64,000 bases of DNA, from NCBI RefSeq assembly GCF_016746085.1, contig NZ_JAERTZ010000026.1, positions 248,001-312,000 of the forward strand, in the 5' to 3' direction. Numbering within the stretch: the stretch's first letter is position 1; each line of letters opens with the position of its first letter. This document shows positions 27,991 to 38,110 of the stretch, one piece after another. The notes under the pieces were generated by a model. The model did no database searches and was not told where the DNA came from. It saw nothing but the letters and a program-made list of their open reading frames with translations. This DNA is from Zobellella iuensis (lineage in GTDB: Bacteria; Pseudomonadota; Gammaproteobacteria; Enterobacterales; Aeromonadaceae). A program made the translations under genes and the position numbers.

Positions 27991-29808
27991 CTAAGCCCTG
28001 GGGTTGGCCGGGTAGAACAGCTCGGGCTGCACCGGCTGGTGGGAAAAAAAGCGGGTGTTCTTGTGGGGCAGCTTCATAAAGCCCCCTACCCCCTGGTCGT
28101 TGATCAGCGGGATCTTGTCCACGATCAGCGCCAGCAGGGCGGCAAACTCCGCCTCGGCGCTGTCATCCAGCAGCCGGTAGTAGCTGTGCAGCTTCATATA
28201 CAAGGGTGTCACCTCGAAGATGATGCAGCCGGTGTGGTGGATGTCGTTGAGCCGGGCGATGGCATCCATGATGGCGTAGGGCAGCACCAGCTGTTCGTCC
28301 GGATCCCGGCCATCCTCGAAGTAGGAATGCTGACGGCTGGCGTCGTCGGTGCTCGGTATCGGCGCCAGCCGGTAGGGGATGCGGGTGCCCGGCGGCGGCA
28401 CGAAGGGCTGCCCGGGGGCGCTCCGGCTCAGGTGAAGGGTGTTGCGGGCGTTGAACAGGCAGGCCTTGAATATCCCTATCTTGTCGATGGCCCGCGCCAG
28501 CAGCACCACGTTGTTGACCGCCACCGCAAAAGCCTCGTACAGGCGTTCATCATAGAGATTGAGGCTGGAGTCGATATAGACGCCCTCTTCCTGCCAGTGG
28601 ATGGCCAGCCCGCCCACCACCGGATAGCGGCCCAATCGGCTCACCGCCGCCACGAAGGCCTTTTCGGTTTCGCCCATGCCCTCCAGGTAGTTCTTGTAAT
28701 AGCGCTCCAACTGGGCGTCGTCCACGTAATGGATGCCTTCCTCCTCGCTGTGTTCGCGCAGAAACGACTTGCGGGAGGAATAGACCACGGTATCCATCTC
28801 ATGTCGTTCCGGGCTGATCCATATCGGCAGCAACGGGCTGTCGTCGAATAACGGCAGCACCGGCAAGACCAGGCGCCGGAGCCGGGGCATTTCGGCAATG
28901 AAATAGTCCCCGGCCCGCTGCCGCAGCCGGGCATCGTCGGACAACAGGCTGTCCAGCATCAACGCGAATGCCTTCGGCAGCCCCAGGCTCACCGCCGGTA
29001 TCGCCTTTCGACCAAAACGGCAGGACTGGCCCGAGGCCAGCGCATAAAGGGTACTGGCCACCCCCTGTTCATCGAAGCGCGGGCTGGACAGCGCCCCGTC
29101 GCGCTGTTCGGGGCCGATAAAGTAGATATCCCCCAGACGGGCGTTGGAGTGCTGCAGATCCGCCGACATCAGTTGCATCACGTTATTCGATACGAACTGC
29201 CCCTCACTGTCGGTCTGGGCGAATACCGAGGAGCCCCAGTCCACCAGGCCGATGCGGCCAGTGGTAGCATCAAACACGATATTGGACGGCTTGATATCGC
29301 CGTGCACTATGGGCGCGGGCAGCCCGTCCTTGTGATGATGGCGCAGCGCCTGCAGGATATCCGCCAACTGGGCGGCGATGTCCACCAGCAGCCGGGCCGA
29401 CAGGCGGCCGCGTTGCAGGCTGAACCGTTCCAGATCCTCTCCCCTGGCCCGGCCCATCATCAGGATACCCTGCCTTTTCAGGAGCTGGTAGGTGACATAA
29501 CGGGGCACCAGGGGATGCTCGACCTGGGACAGCATATAGGCCTCGTCGGCCAGCCGCTCCCGGATGTGTGGCGGCAGGTTGATACGGGAAAACTTGAACG
29601 CATACTCCTGGCCATTGCTGCCGGTGCCGGCAAAGGTAAAGCCGTAAGCGCCCTTGCCCGCCAGGCTGATATGACGATACCCCAGCTTTTCCAGCTCGGT
29701 GATGCACAGCGCAATCCAGTCCTTGAGCTTCTTGGCATCGTTGGCATTGAGCAGATAGATGGACTGCTCTTCGGGAATATAGAAGTTGCGCAGATGATGC
29801 CGGTACAT
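27991..29808 (-). CDS. Hanks-type Ser/Thr protein kinase with unknown C-terminal domain
   Basis: The 605-residue protein has an apparently active kinase domain: glycine loop GKGAYGFTF (51-59), ATP lysine Lys72 (AFKFSR), Glu89, catalytic loop HGDIKPSN (169-176, Asp171 and Asn176), DWG (190-192) for DFG, GPEQ (232-235) for APE and a subdomain IX-like DEQGVASTLYALASG. About 270 residues after position 330 match nothing I recognise. No membrane segment or PASTA repeat is seen, so it is probably cytosolic. It starts 3 bp after the E2 gene of the ketoacid dehydrogenase and is surely cotranscribed with it. Its substrate is unknown; regulation of that complex is a hypothesis only. Confidence 0.85.
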   Translation of the reverse strand: MYRHHLRNFYIPEEQSIYLLNANDAKKLKDWIALCITELEKLGYRHISLAGKGAYGFTFAGTGSNGQEYAFKFSRINLPPHIRERLADEAYMLSQVEHPLVPRYVTYQLLKRQGILMMGRARGEDLERFSLQRGRLSARLLVDIAAQLADILQALRHHHKDGLPAPIVHGDIKPSNIVFDATTGRIGLVDWGSSVFAQTDSEGQFVSNNVMQLMSADLQHSNARLGDIYFIGPEQRDGALSSPRFDEQGVASTLYALASGQSCRFGRKAIPAVSLGLPKAFALMLDSLLSDDARLRQRAGDYFIAEMPRLRRLVLPVLPLFDDSPLLPIWISPERHEMDTVVYSSRKSFLREHSEEEGIHYVDDAQLERYYKNYLEGMGETEKAFVAAVSRLGRYPVVGGLAIHWQEEGVYIDSSLNLYDERLYEAFAVAVNNVVLLARAIDKIGIFKACLFNARNTLHLSRSAPGQPFVPPPGTRIPYRLAPIPSTDDASRQHSYFEDGRDPDEQLVLPYAIMDAIARLNDIHHTGCIIFEVTPLYMKLHSYYRLLDDSAEAEFAALLALIVDKIPLINDQGVGGFMKLPHKNTRFFSHQPVQPELFYPANPRA

Positions 29809-29811
29809 GGT

Positions 29812-31038
29812 TCAGGCCAGTTGTACCAGCATCAGCTCCGGCCGTTCCAGGTATTGCCGCCAGCATTCATTGAAGCGGGCCAGGGTGGCGCCGTCGATCA
29901 CCCGGTGATCGGCGGACCAGCACACCGTCATCAGCTGGCGGGGCACCACCTCGCCCGCTTCGTCGAAGCGGGGCAGCCGCTGCAACCGCCCCAGGGCGGC
30001 GATCGCCAGCTCCGGCGGGCGGACCACCGGGCTGGAGACGATGCCGCCCAGCACGCCGATATTGGAGAGGGTAATGGTGCCGTCCTGCAGTTCGCTCGGG
30101 GCCAGGCTCCCCGCCCGGGCGGCCTCGCTCAGCCGTTCCAGTTCGGTGGCGATGGCCAGCAGCGATTTCTGTTCGCAATGCTTGATGTTCGGCACCAGCA
30201 GCCCGCCCGGGGTATCCACCGCCACCCCGATATGGTGCCCGGGCAGGTAGCTGAGCTCGGTCGCCTCCGGGTTGAGCCGGCTGTTGAGCAGGGGAAAGGC
30301 CTTCAGGGCCAGCGACAGCGCCTTGATAAAGAACGGCAGCAGGGTCAGCCTGACCCCTTCGGCGGCAAAGACCGGCTTCAGCTTCGCCTTGAACTGCAAC
30401 AGCTCATCCAGCACCAGCTCGTCACAGAAGGTAAACTGCGGGATCCCGAGCGAAGCGGTCATCTGCCGGGCCATGGCGGCGCGGATGCCCCGCAGCGGCT
30501 CGCTGCGCACCGCGGGCTCGGCCTCTGGCACCTCGTCCGGTGCCGGGGTTGCCGGCGCCCGTGCCGCCAGATAGGCCTGAACGTCTTCCTTGTAGACCCG
30601 GCCCTTGTCACCGGAGCCGGGCACCAGGCCAAGATCCACCGACAACTCCCGGGCCAGGCGCCGTACCGCCGGGCTGGCCACCGCCTTGCCGGCCGCCCCG
30701 GCCTGCGCAACCGATTGCTCCGCCGCCGCTTCAGGTGCGGGCTCGGCAGCGGTCGCCGCCGGGACCGATAATGGCGCTGGTGCGGGTTCGCTTTCCCCCG
30801 GCCCAAGCTCCATTTCAAACAGGGGCGCGTGCACCCGCGCCATCTCCCCCTTGGCCACATGGAGCCGGGTGATGGTGCCGCCGTGCATCGCCGGGATCTG
30901 TACCAGTGCCTTGTCGGTCATCACGTCGCAAATCGCCTGATCCTCGGCCACCCGCTCCCCTTCGGCCACCAGCCACTCCACCAGCTCGCATTCCACTATG
31001 CCTTCGCCGATATCCGGCAGATAGAAATCCTGTTTCAT
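29812..31038 (-). CDS. bkdB: Branched-chain alpha-ketoacid dehydrogenase E2 (dihydrolipoyl acyltransferase)
   Basis: The 408-residue E2 core has one lipoyl domain (lipoyl lysine in VMTDKALVQIPA, about residue 44), an Ala/Pro/Glu-rich linker, a peripheral-subunit-binding domain (ASPAVRRLARELSVDL) and a C-terminal acyltransferase domain with SADHRVIDGA. It transfers branched acyl groups to CoA. ATG at 31038 follows GGGGGCGGT and matches the family; the frame upstream overlaps E1 beta and is not used. It could in principle serve another 2-oxoacid, but the E1 genes favour the branched-chain assignment. Confidence 0.92.
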   Translation of the reverse strand: MKQDFYLPDIGEGIVECELVEWLVAEGERVAEDQAICDVMTDKALVQIPAMHGGTITRLHVAKGEMARVHAPLFEMELGPGESEPAPAPLSVPAATAAEPAPEAAAEQSVAQAGAAGKAVASPAVRRLARELSVDLGLVPGSGDKGRVYKEDVQAYLAARAPATPAPDEVPEAEPAVRSEPLRGIRAAMARQMTASLGIPQFTFCDELVLDELLQFKAKLKPVFAAEGVRLTLLPFFIKALSLALKAFPLLNSRLNPEATELSYLPGHHIGVAVDTPGGLLVPNIKHCEQKSLLAIATELERLSEAARAGSLAPSELQDGTITLSNIGVLGGIVSSPVVRPPELAIAALGRLQRLPRFDEAGEVVPRQLMTVCWSADHRVIDGATLARFNECWRQYLERPELMLVQLA

Positions 31039-31046
31039 ACCGCCCC

Positions 31047-32024
31047 CTAGAAGTTCACCGTCCGCACTATCGCCTCGAACGTCTTGAGGTGATCGGCCAT
31101 ATATTCTTTTTCCAGCGCCAGCGGATAAGGGGTATCCAGTCCGCACACCCGCTCGATGGGGCTTTCCAGATACAAAAAACAGCGCTGCTGAATGGCCGCG
31201 GCAACCTCGCCGGCGAAGCCGCCGGTGAGCGGCGCTTCGTGGTTGATGACCAGGCGGCCGGTCTTGAACACCGATTCGGCCACCAGATCCGCGTCCCAGG
31301 GCAATAGGCTGCGCAAGTCGATAAGTTCGCAGGAAATGCCCTGCTGCCCGGCCAGGGCCACCGCCTTCGCCACCACCTCCATCTGGGCCCCCCAGGCCAG
31401 CACGGTCACATCGGTGCCTGCCTGTACCACCTCGGCCACCCCCAGCGGCAGCTCGTAGTAGTCCTCGTCCACCTCGCCCACGGCGGCGCGATACAGCCGC
31501 TTGGGCTCGAAGAACAACACCGGATCCGGGCAGTTGATGGCCGCCAGCAGCAGCCCCTTGGCCTGGGCCGGATCCCGGGGCACCACCAGGCGCAACCCCG
31601 GCGTATGAGCAAAATAGGCCTCCGGCGACTGGCTGTGATAATGACCGCCGGCGATACCGCCGCCATAGGGGGTACGCAGCACCAGCCCGCCCACATTGAA
31701 CTGGTTGCCGGAACGATAGCGGAATTTGGCGGTTTCATTGACGAGCTGATCGAAGGCCGGGTAGATGTAGTCGGCAAACTGGATCTCGGCCACCGGTTTC
31801 AGTCCCCGGGCCGCCATGCCGTTGGCGAAGCCGATGATCCCCTGCTCGGTGAGCGGGGTGTTGAAGCAGCGATGCTTGCCGTATTTGTCCTGTAACTGGC
31901 TGGTGGCGCGGAATACGCCGCCGAAGTGGCCCACGTCCTCGCCGAAGCAGATCACGTTCTCGTCCCGGCTCATGGCCAGATCCAGGGCATTGTTGATGGC
32001 CTGCAACATGTTCATCTGTGCCAT
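31047..32024 (-). CDS. bkdA2: Branched-chain alpha-ketoacid dehydrogenase E1 beta
   Basis: The 325-residue transketolase-like beta subunit ([53 protein letters not shown]) completes the thiamine-diphosphate site with E1 alpha. Its ATG overlaps the E1 alpha stop by one base (TAATG), implying coupled translation. The E2 gene follows after 8 bp. Confidence 0.94.
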   Translation of the reverse strand: MAQMNMLQAINNALDLAMSRDENVICFGEDVGHFGGVFRATSQLQDKYGKHRCFNTPLTEQGIIGFANGMAARGLKPVAEIQFADYIYPAFDQLVNETAKFRYRSGNQFNVGGLVLRTPYGGGIAGGHYHSQSPEAYFAHTPGLRLVVPRDPAQAKGLLLAAINCPDPVLFFEPKRLYRAAVGEVDEDYYELPLGVAEVVQAGTDVTVLAWGAQMEVVAKAVALAGQQGISCELIDLRSLLPWDADLVAESVFKTGRLVINHEAPLTGGFAGEVAAAIQQRCFLYLESPIERVCGLDTPYPLALEKEYMADHLKTFEAIVRTVNF

Positions 32025-33208
32025 TAGTCCAACCTCCCTGCGCTCACCGGATAGGCATCCGGGTACTGGCGGATATGGTTCTTGAGCGCTTCCAGCTGGC
32101 TCCTTAGCCCGGGAGTCGGCTCGGCATAGACGTCACTGATCAGGGTATCGAGACGGGGTTTGGGGATCTGCTCCGCCGCCTTGAGCGCCTCCAGTATTTC
32201 CTGGCGCAGGGCGTCGCTGGCAATCTGGTCGGCCGCCTCGTCCAGCCAGCCCTGCTGTAACAGCCACAGCCGGTAACGGGCGATGGGATCCTGCTTGCGC
32301 CAGCCTTCCTCCTCCTCCCTGGACCGGTAGCCGCTGGGATCATCGGAGGAGGAGTGAGCCCCCAGGCGATAGGCGATGGCCTCCACCAGCACCGGCTCCT
32401 GCTGCTCCAGCGCCAGTTTGCGCGCCAGCCGGGTGGCTTCATAGACCGCCAGCACGTCGGCCCCGTCGACCCGGATGGCCTGGATGCCGTAGCCCACCGC
32501 CCGGCAGGCGATGCCGTCACCGATAAACTGCTCGCTGGCGGGGGTGGAAATGGCATAGCCATTATTGCGGCAGAAGAAGATCACCGGCGCCTGCAACACC
32601 GCGGCCATGTTCAGCCCGGCATGAAAGTCGCCCTCGGAGGCGGCCCCTTCGCCGAAATAGCACAGGGTGGTGTTGCTTTCCCCCCGCAGTTTCTGGGCAT
32701 AGGCATAGCCGCTGGCCTGGGGTATCTGGGTACCCAGCGGTGATGAGATGGTCATGAAATGGATGTCGCGGCAACCGTAGTGTACCGGCATCTGCCGGCC
32801 CTTGCCCAGATCCCGCTCGTTGGAAAACAGCTGGTTCATGAACTGGGTCAGGGTAAAGCCCCGGTAGCGCAGGGCGCCCTGCTCCCGATACTGGGCCATG
32901 ATCATGTCGTGACGATCCAGGGCCGCCGCGCTGGCCACCGTGCTGGCCTCTTCCCCCAGGCACTGCATATAGAAGCTGATCCGCCCCTGACGCTGGGCGG
33001 CCAGCATGCGCTCGTCCAGCAGGCGGATAAACACCATGCTGTCGTAGATTTTGAGCGCCGTGTCCCGGTCCAGCACCGGCGGTGAAACACCGGCGTGGAG
33101 GGAGCCGTCGTCCTGCAGGATCCTCAGGGTGGGGATATGGAGGGCATGGGCACCGGTAAACTGGGCCTGGTGCACCGTGGTGATGGTGGCATTGCTGGGA
33201 TCGGCCAT
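32024..33208 (-). CDS. bkdA1: Branched-chain alpha-ketoacid dehydrogenase E1 alpha
   Basis: Thiamine-diphosphate-dependent decarboxylase subunit, 394 residues from ATG 33208 (preceded by GGGAG). The cofactor motif is [16 protein letters not shown] followed by [16 protein letters not shown]. The phosphorylation-loop region [15 protein letters not shown] resembles the serine-rich loop that is phosphorylated in mitochondrial E1 alpha. First gene of the bkd-kinase operon. No E3 (lpd) gene is nearby, so a shared E3 is presumably used. Confidence 0.94.
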   Translation of the reverse strand: MADPSNATITTVHQAQFTGAHALHIPTLRILQDDGSLHAGVSPPVLDRDTALKIYDSMVFIRLLDERMLAAQRQGRISFYMQCLGEEASTVASAAALDRHDMIMAQYREQGALRYRGFTLTQFMNQLFSNERDLGKGRQMPVHYGCRDIHFMTISSPLGTQIPQASGYAYAQKLRGESNTTLCYFGEGAASEGDFHAGLNMAAVLQAPVIFFCRNNGYAISTPASEQFIGDGIACRAVGYGIQAIRVDGADVLAVYEATRLARKLALEQQEPVLVEAIAYRLGAHSSSDDPSGYRSREEEEGWRKQDPIARYRLWLLQQGWLDEAADQIASDALRQEILEALKAAEQIPKPRLDTLISDVYAEPTPGLRSQLEALKNHIRQYPDAYPVSAGRLD

Positions 33209-33289
33209 GGCGTCACTCCCGTCGCCGGGCGGGCGACTCTGGAAACGGGACCAAGCGGCCACCCGCGGTGGCAGCTCAATATGACGCCA

Positions 33290-33318
33290 ATTATAACACT
33301 TACATAACAGCTCGTTGG
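33290..33318 (-). promoter_or_regulatory. Putative bkd operon promoter
   Basis: On the minus strand an extended -10, TGTTATAAT (hexamer at plus 33290-33295), lies about 80 bp upstream of the bkdA1 start. The -35 region is poor. It sits just past the 3' end of the chemoreceptor gene. Confidence 0.5.
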
Positions 33319-33325
33319 GTCGGTC

Positions 33326-35461
33326 TCAGGTCTTGAGCCGTCCCAGATCCTGGTCCAGACCGCCGGACAGCCCGCTCAGGCGCTGACCATGGTCTCCCAC
33401 CTGGCCGGCCAGCTCCGCCAGGGCTGAGGCGGCCTCCCCCAGGGTGCTGAGGTTGCGGTTGATGTCATCGGACACCGCGCTCTGCTCCTCGGCCGAGGTG
33501 GCCATCTGGATCACATGGTCGCTGATGGTTTCGATAAGCCCCGCCACCTGGGCCAACTCCCCGTAGGCCTCGCGGGAATGCGCCGACGTCTGCTGCGCCC
33601 TGGACGCCCCCTGCTCCATGATCTGTACCGTCGTGCCTACCTGGCTGTTCAGCCGTTCGATCAGGGCGGCGATATCATCGGTGGATTGGCGGGTCTTGGC
33701 GGCCAGGGCCCGCACCTCATCGGCCACCACCGCAAAGCCCCGGCCCTGTTCGCCGGCCCGGGCGGCCTCTATCGCCGCATTCAGCGCCAACAGGTTGGTC
33801 TGTTCGGCGATGGCCCGGATCACTTCCAGGATGCTGTTGATGGCCTCGCTGCGCTCGGCCACCTGGTTCACCGCCTGCGCCGCGTCCAGCACCTCGCCGG
33901 CCAGGGCCCCGATATCCTCCACCGTGCCCGCCAGTCGCCCCTGGGTGGCCTTGAGCGCCTGGTTGGCCTGGCCCGCCTCGATGGCCGCCTGCTCGGAAAA
34001 ACGGGCCACCTCGGCCGCCGCCACGCCCATCTCGTTCATGGCGGTCACCACCGAGTCGATCTCCCGGTTCTGACGCTTGACCTGCTCATGCATCCGGGCG
34101 GCCAGCCGGGCGCCGTTTTCCGACTCTCGGCCGACCTGGGCCCCGGTTTGCTTGAGCCGCTTGACCAGCTCCCGCAGTGTTTCAATAAAGCCGTTGAAGC
34201 CTCCCGACAGCGAGATCAGCTCACGATGAGTGTCGATATGGATCGAACGGGTCAAGTCTCCCTCGGCGCTGTTCAGGCTGCCGATACGCTCGTTCATTAT
34301 CCTGAGCGGCCGGGTAATGGTCCGCGCCAGCAGTATCATGGCGCCGACCCCGGCCAGGATAATAAGGGCGCCGGCCAGCCACTGCCGTCGGGTCAGTTCA
34401 TTCACGCCGGCCGCCAACCCGTCCTCCAGCATGGCCACCTCGGTCAGGGCCACCGCCCGGGGCACACTGATCAGCAGGGCCCACCGGGTTCCGGTTGCCG
34501 CTATATCCAGTTGATAGGCGCCGTAGAGCCGCTCGGCCGCCATCGCAGAGCCGTCGCCCCGGGTCAATGCCTGCAACCGGGCGAGTTCTTCGCCGCTGGC
34601 CACTTCCTGCAGCGGCCGCCCCAGCTTGTCGGGATGGCGGCTGGACGCGACGATAAAACCCTGGCTGCTGAGCAGCAGCACCTCGGCCTGCCCCTGGTAG
34701 AGGGAGGCGGCCAGTTGCACCAGCTGCTGCTGGAAGGCGGGCAGGTTGATGTCCGAGCCCGCCACCCCCCGGAACTGTCCGTCCACCAGGATGGGCACCG
34801 TCAGGCTGGTCATCAGCTCGCTGTAGCCGGGCTGGATCTCGTACAGGTAGGGTTCCATCAGGCAGGGCCTGCCGGTTTCCATGGGACAGAGGTACCACTC
34901 GGCATTGCGCACCCCGAATTCATTGCGCGCCTGGTCGTGTTTCTCCTCGGCGCCGCCGATGATCTGCTGTTCCAGACGTCCATCCTGATGGCGCACCATA
35001 TAAACCTCCAGACTGCCGGCCCCGGCCACCGAATGGTCATAACCACGGAGAAAGAGGGCATCGTCGCCGTCATAGGCGTTGGCTTCGAACTGGCTGTAAC
35101 TCGAGCCCAGCTGCCGGTTGGCCGCCAGCATCTGCCGGTTCAGAGCCACCACTTGCTCCCGGCTGAGTCGTTCGGATGCCGGCGCGGCGGCGTTGTCGGC
35201 CAGAATGGTGGCCAGGGTGAGCGGAGACCTGAAGCTTTCATTGATAAAGCCGGCCAGTCTCTCCCCTGCTTCACCGGCCTGACTATGCAGCCGCTCGGTA
35301 ATTTCCTGGGTCAATACCCGGGAAGTATCAGCCCCGACCTGATCTGCCGTCCGTTGCAGGAACAGGTTGACCACCCCATTGAGGATCAGGATGCTGCACA
35401 GCAACATCAATCCGGTTGCCACAAACAACTTGGCCGACAGCGCCGTTTTCTTTATCTGCAT
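33326..35461 (-). CDS. Methyl-accepting chemotaxis protein (dCache, HAMP, MA)
   Basis: Membrane chemoreceptor of about 711 residues. An N-terminal TM ([20 protein letters not shown]) is followed by a large periplasmic double-Cache-like sensor with [20 protein letters not shown], a second TM ([18 protein letters not shown]), a HAMP linker and the signalling hairpin tip [20 protein letters not shown]. Two consecutive ATG codons (35464, 35461) follow AAAGG; spacing favours 35461. There are two cysteines in the sensor (CPMETGRPC). Ligand unknown. No che genes are nearby. Confidence 0.93.
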   Translation of the reverse strand: MQIKKTALSAKLFVATGLMLLCSILILNGVVNLFLQRTADQVGADTSRVLTQEITERLHSQAGEAGERLAGFINESFRSPLTLATILADNAAAPASERLSREQVVALNRQMLAANRQLGSSYSQFEANAYDGDDALFLRGYDHSVAGAGSLEVYMVRHQDGRLEQQIIGGAEEKHDQARNEFGVRNAEWYLCPMETGRPCLMEPYLYEIQPGYSELMTSLTVPILVDGQFRGVAGSDINLPAFQQQLVQLAASLYQGQAEVLLLSSQGFIVASSRHPDKLGRPLQEVASGEELARLQALTRGDGSAMAAERLYGAYQLDIAATGTRWALLISVPRAVALTEVAMLEDGLAAGVNELTRRQWLAGALIILAGVGAMILLARTITRPLRIMNERIGSLNSAEGDLTRSIHIDTHRELISLSGGFNGFIETLRELVKRLKQTGAQVGRESENGARLAARMHEQVKRQNREIDSVVTAMNEMGVAAAEVARFSEQAAIEAGQANQALKATQGRLAGTVEDIGALAGEVLDAAQAVNQVAERSEAINSILEVIRAIAEQTNLLALNAAIEAARAGEQGRGFAVVADEVRALAAKTRQSTDDIAALIERLNSQVGTTVQIMEQGASRAQQTSAHSREAYGELAQVAGLIETISDHVIQMATSAEEQSAVSDDINRNLSTLGEAASALAELAGQVGDHGQRLSGLSGGLDQDLGRLKT

Positions 35462-35617
35462 CATACCTTTACCAGAATCCCTCTGAGTGAAGCGCTCGCA
35501 CAGGCCGTTCCTGGCCGTGCCGCGCAGTATGGATACCATCGAATCGGTCGATGATGATAACGGATCCTGTATCGGCACTGGGCAGATTTACTTAACACCT
35601 CTGTATAGTCACCATAT

Positions 35618-35643
35618 AAAAAAAGGCAGCCCTCTGGGCTGCC
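35618..35643 (-). terminator. Rho-independent terminator of aceA
   Basis: The stem GGCAGCCC/GGGCTGCC with a 3-nt loop is followed on the minus strand by T7. It lies 55 bp past the aceA stop and upstream of the chemoreceptor gene. Confidence 0.9.
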
Positions 35644-35698
35644 AAAACGAGATGGACCTAGTTAGTATTTTTCTTTCTCAGTTGACCCTGTTTTGCAA

Positions 35699-37297
35699 TC
35701 AGACGTTCTCGAACTGGCCCATGGTGTTGTCCTTGCCGCCGGCTTTCAGCGCCGCTTCACCGGCGAAGAACTCCTTGTGGTCGTCCCCGATGTTGGAGCC
35801 GGCCATGTCCTGGTGCTTGACGGTGGCGATGCCCTGCCGGATTTCCTTGCGCTGTACGCCCGCCACATAGGCCAGCATGCCTTCGTCGCCGAAGTAGCCC
35901 TTGGCCAGGTTGTCGGTGGACAGGGCCGCGGTATGGTAGGTCGGCAGCGTGATCAGGTGGTGGAAGATGCCGGCTTCCCGGGCGGCATCGCGCTGGAAGT
36001 TGGCCGTCCACTCGTCGGCCAGGCGGCCCAGCTCGGTGTCATCGTAGTCGGCGCTCATCAGCTTGGCCCGGTCGTAGGCCGCCACATCCTTGCCTTCGGC
36101 GGCCCAGGCGTCGAACACCTGCTGGCGGAAGTTCAGGGTCCAGTTGAAGGACGGGCTGTTGTTGTAGACCAGCTTGGCGTTGGGCACCACTTCACGGATG
36201 CGGTCCACCATGCCCTTGATCTGGCCGATATGGGGCTTCTCGGTCTCGATCCACAGCAGGTCGGCACCGTGCTGCAGGCTGGTGATGCAGTCCAGCACCA
36301 CCCGGTCCTCGCCGGAACCCGGCTTGAAGCAGAACAGGCCGGAAGCCAGGCGCTTGACCTTGAGCAGCTTGTCCTGGGACTTGATCACCACGTCGCCGTT
36401 GTTGATATCGGAGGCCGAGTCGATGTAGTCGCCGTCGAGGAAACTGTTGTACAAATCGCCCAGATCACCCGGCTCGTTGGTGACCGCGATCTGTTTGGTC
36501 AGGCCGGCGCCCAGGGAGTCGGTGCGCGCCACTATGACGCCGTCGTCCACCCCCAGCTCCAGGAAGGCCAGCCGTACCGCGTTGATCTTGGCCAGGAAAT
36601 CGGCGTGAGGCACCGTCACCTTGCCGTCCTGGTGGCCGCACTGCTTCTCGTCGGACACCTGGTTCTCGATCTGGATGCAGCAGGCGCCCGCTTCGATCAT
36701 CTTCCTGGCCAGCAGGTAGGTCGCTTCGGCGTTGCCGAAACCGGCATCGATGTCCGCCACGATTGGTACCACATGGGTTTCGTGGTGGTCGATCTGGCTG
36801 AGAATGTCTTTGGCCTTGGCGTCGTCACCGGCTTGCTGGGCCTCCTCCAGGGCGCGGAACAGATGGTTCAGCTCCCAGGCATCGGCCTGGCGCAGGAAGG
36901 TGTAGAGCTCCTCGATCAGGGCCGGCACCGAGGTCTTTTCATGCATGGACTGATCCGGCAGCGGGCCGAACTCGGAGCGCAGGGCCGCCACCATCCAACC
37001 CGACAGGTAGAGGTAGCGCCGCTTGGTGCTGCCGAAATGCTTCTTGATGGAGATCAGCTTCTGCTGGCCGATAAAGCCGTGCCAGCAGCCCAGGGACTGG
37101 GTGTACTGGGACGGGTCCTTGTCGTAGTTGGCCATGTCTTCGCGCATGATCCTGGCGGTGTACCTGGCGATATCCAGGCCGGTCTTGAAACGGTTCTGGG
37201 CACGCATACGGGCGGCGTACTCGGGCTTGATGGCGCTCCAGCTCGGGTTTTGCTTGATCAATGACGCCAGGGTATCAAGGTCGTTTGCGTATGGCAT
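35699..37297 (-). CDS. aceA: Isocitrate lyase, long (532-residue) form
   Basis: First enzyme of the glyoxylate bypass, splitting isocitrate into glyoxylate and succinate. The active-site cysteine motif is KQCGHQDGK rather than KKCGHMGGK, and the protein is about 100 residues longer than E. coli AceA. Both traits fit the long subclass found in Pseudomonas and relatives. PIVADIDAGFGNAEAT supplies metal ligands. Neither malate synthase nor aceK is adjacent; the gene stands alone between a strong terminator and an 813-bp leader. Confidence 0.95.
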   Translation of the reverse strand: MPYANDLDTLASLIKQNPSWSAIKPEYAARMRAQNRFKTGLDIARYTARIMREDMANYDKDPSQYTQSLGCWHGFIGQQKLISIKKHFGSTKRRYLYLSGWMVAALRSEFGPLPDQSMHEKTSVPALIEELYTFLRQADAWELNHLFRALEEAQQAGDDAKAKDILSQIDHHETHVVPIVADIDAGFGNAEATYLLARKMIEAGACCIQIENQVSDEKQCGHQDGKVTVPHADFLAKINAVRLAFLELGVDDGVIVARTDSLGAGLTKQIAVTNEPGDLGDLYNSFLDGDYIDSASDINNGDVVIKSQDKLLKVKRLASGLFCFKPGSGEDRVVLDCITSLQHGADLLWIETEKPHIGQIKGMVDRIREVVPNAKLVYNNSPSFNWTLNFRQQVFDAWAAEGKDVAAYDRAKLMSADYDDTELGRLADEWTANFQRDAAREAGIFHHLITLPTYHTAALSTDNLAKGYFGDEGMLAYVAGVQRKEIRQGIATVKHQDMAGSNIGDDHKEFFAGEAALKAGGKDNTMGQFENV

Positions 37298-38110
37298 GGT
37301 CTCAGTCCTCTCAGTGTAAGGGTTGCGCTCTGTTCAGCAGCATTCAACTTCCCTGTCAAACCAGCAAATCATCAGGGGCTATCCGGGTTGCTGATATTGG
37401 CAGTGACTCTTATTGTTTTGCTCCGCAGCCAGGCTTTTATTTCTAAGGTTCTATTGTGATGCCTGTCGTTATTCACGTTTCCGTTTGTTCCGCGTCGCTG
37501 TACCCCTATTAAGTTGCTTAAAAAAAACCATAAGATCAAGATCTGATTTTACAAAAATACAACACAAGTCACACAACCGGAGAGAACTACGACCAAAGTA
37601 ACACAACCAATAACCCACTGTTTTACTGGACTAAACAGAAAAACACAACTGGACCAAGATAGACTTGAATGTAAATAAATTACGTAAATTTAATTCATAT
37701 GCAATTAATTATCCCGACCTAACTCCAAGGTTTAAAAAATTCCGGCCACGGGGGCGAGAATGCTTTCAATACAAGCATTTAAACACTTGTTTTAAAAAAT
37801 AATCCGGGGTTTCCCCCTTTTTTGCGAATGCAAAAAAACACCGGAGTACCGGGCCAGGGCGGCATATCCTGATGGCTTGTGGTTTTTTGTCGTTATTTGC
37901 GCCGGCACGGCGTGGCTGCCCGCGGCCCCCGGCCTGCGTCTTGATCCGTCATCCGGCCGAGCCGGTACCCCCCATGCAGGAGGCAGCCGCATGATAGAAA
38001 TTACCTATTAGAACGATAGAAAATAATCACTTTAATGAATGCCAGATAGGGCCTAGTATGGAAACCGTTCCAGAGACACACAACCACCAAGAAACATTTT
38101 AGGAGCTAAC
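37298..38110. other. 813-bp gene-free, AT-rich spacer between divergent aceA and ahpC
   Basis: The stretch 37500-37760 is visibly richer in A+T than the surrounding genes. Near 37804-37838 lie GGGG-TTT-CCCC followed by T6, and TTTTTTGC-GAAT-GCAAAAAA, which could end a small transcript. The 37994-38059 part is the ahpC control region. A 66-codon minus-strand frame at 37792-37992 lacks a ribosome site and recognisable similarity. I see no convincing gene. Confidence 0.75.
37994..38059 (+). promoter_or_regulatory. OxyR operator and promoter of ahpC
   Basis: ATAG-N7-CTAT-N7-ATAG-N7-TCAC at 37994-38030 fits the OxyR tetrad (three exact quarter-sites, one degenerate). A -10-like TAGTAT follows at 38054-38059, so the operator abuts the -35 region, as expected for activation by oxidised OxyR. 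oxyR itself is encoded 2 kb away. Confidence 0.85.

Noticed and set aside
27743-27994. 83-codon plus-strand frame in the acpH-kinase spacer
   Set aside because: It runs through inverted repeats, lacks a ribosome site and has atypical Gly/Arg/Cys composition.
29812-33208. Pyruvate or acetoin dehydrogenase instead of the branched-chain enzyme
   Set aside because: Separate E1 alpha and beta subunits and the E2 type fit BkdA1/A2/B best, and no acetoin or pyruvate genes are nearby. Substrate is still inferred.
33515-35554. 679-codon plus-strand frame opposite the chemoreceptor
   Set aside because: Antisense shadow; the minus-strand product has all chemoreceptor domains.
37792-37992. 66-codon minus-strand frame in the aceA-ahpC spacer
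   Set aside because: No ribosome site, Arg/Pro-rich composition, no similarity recognised, and it lies over hairpins.
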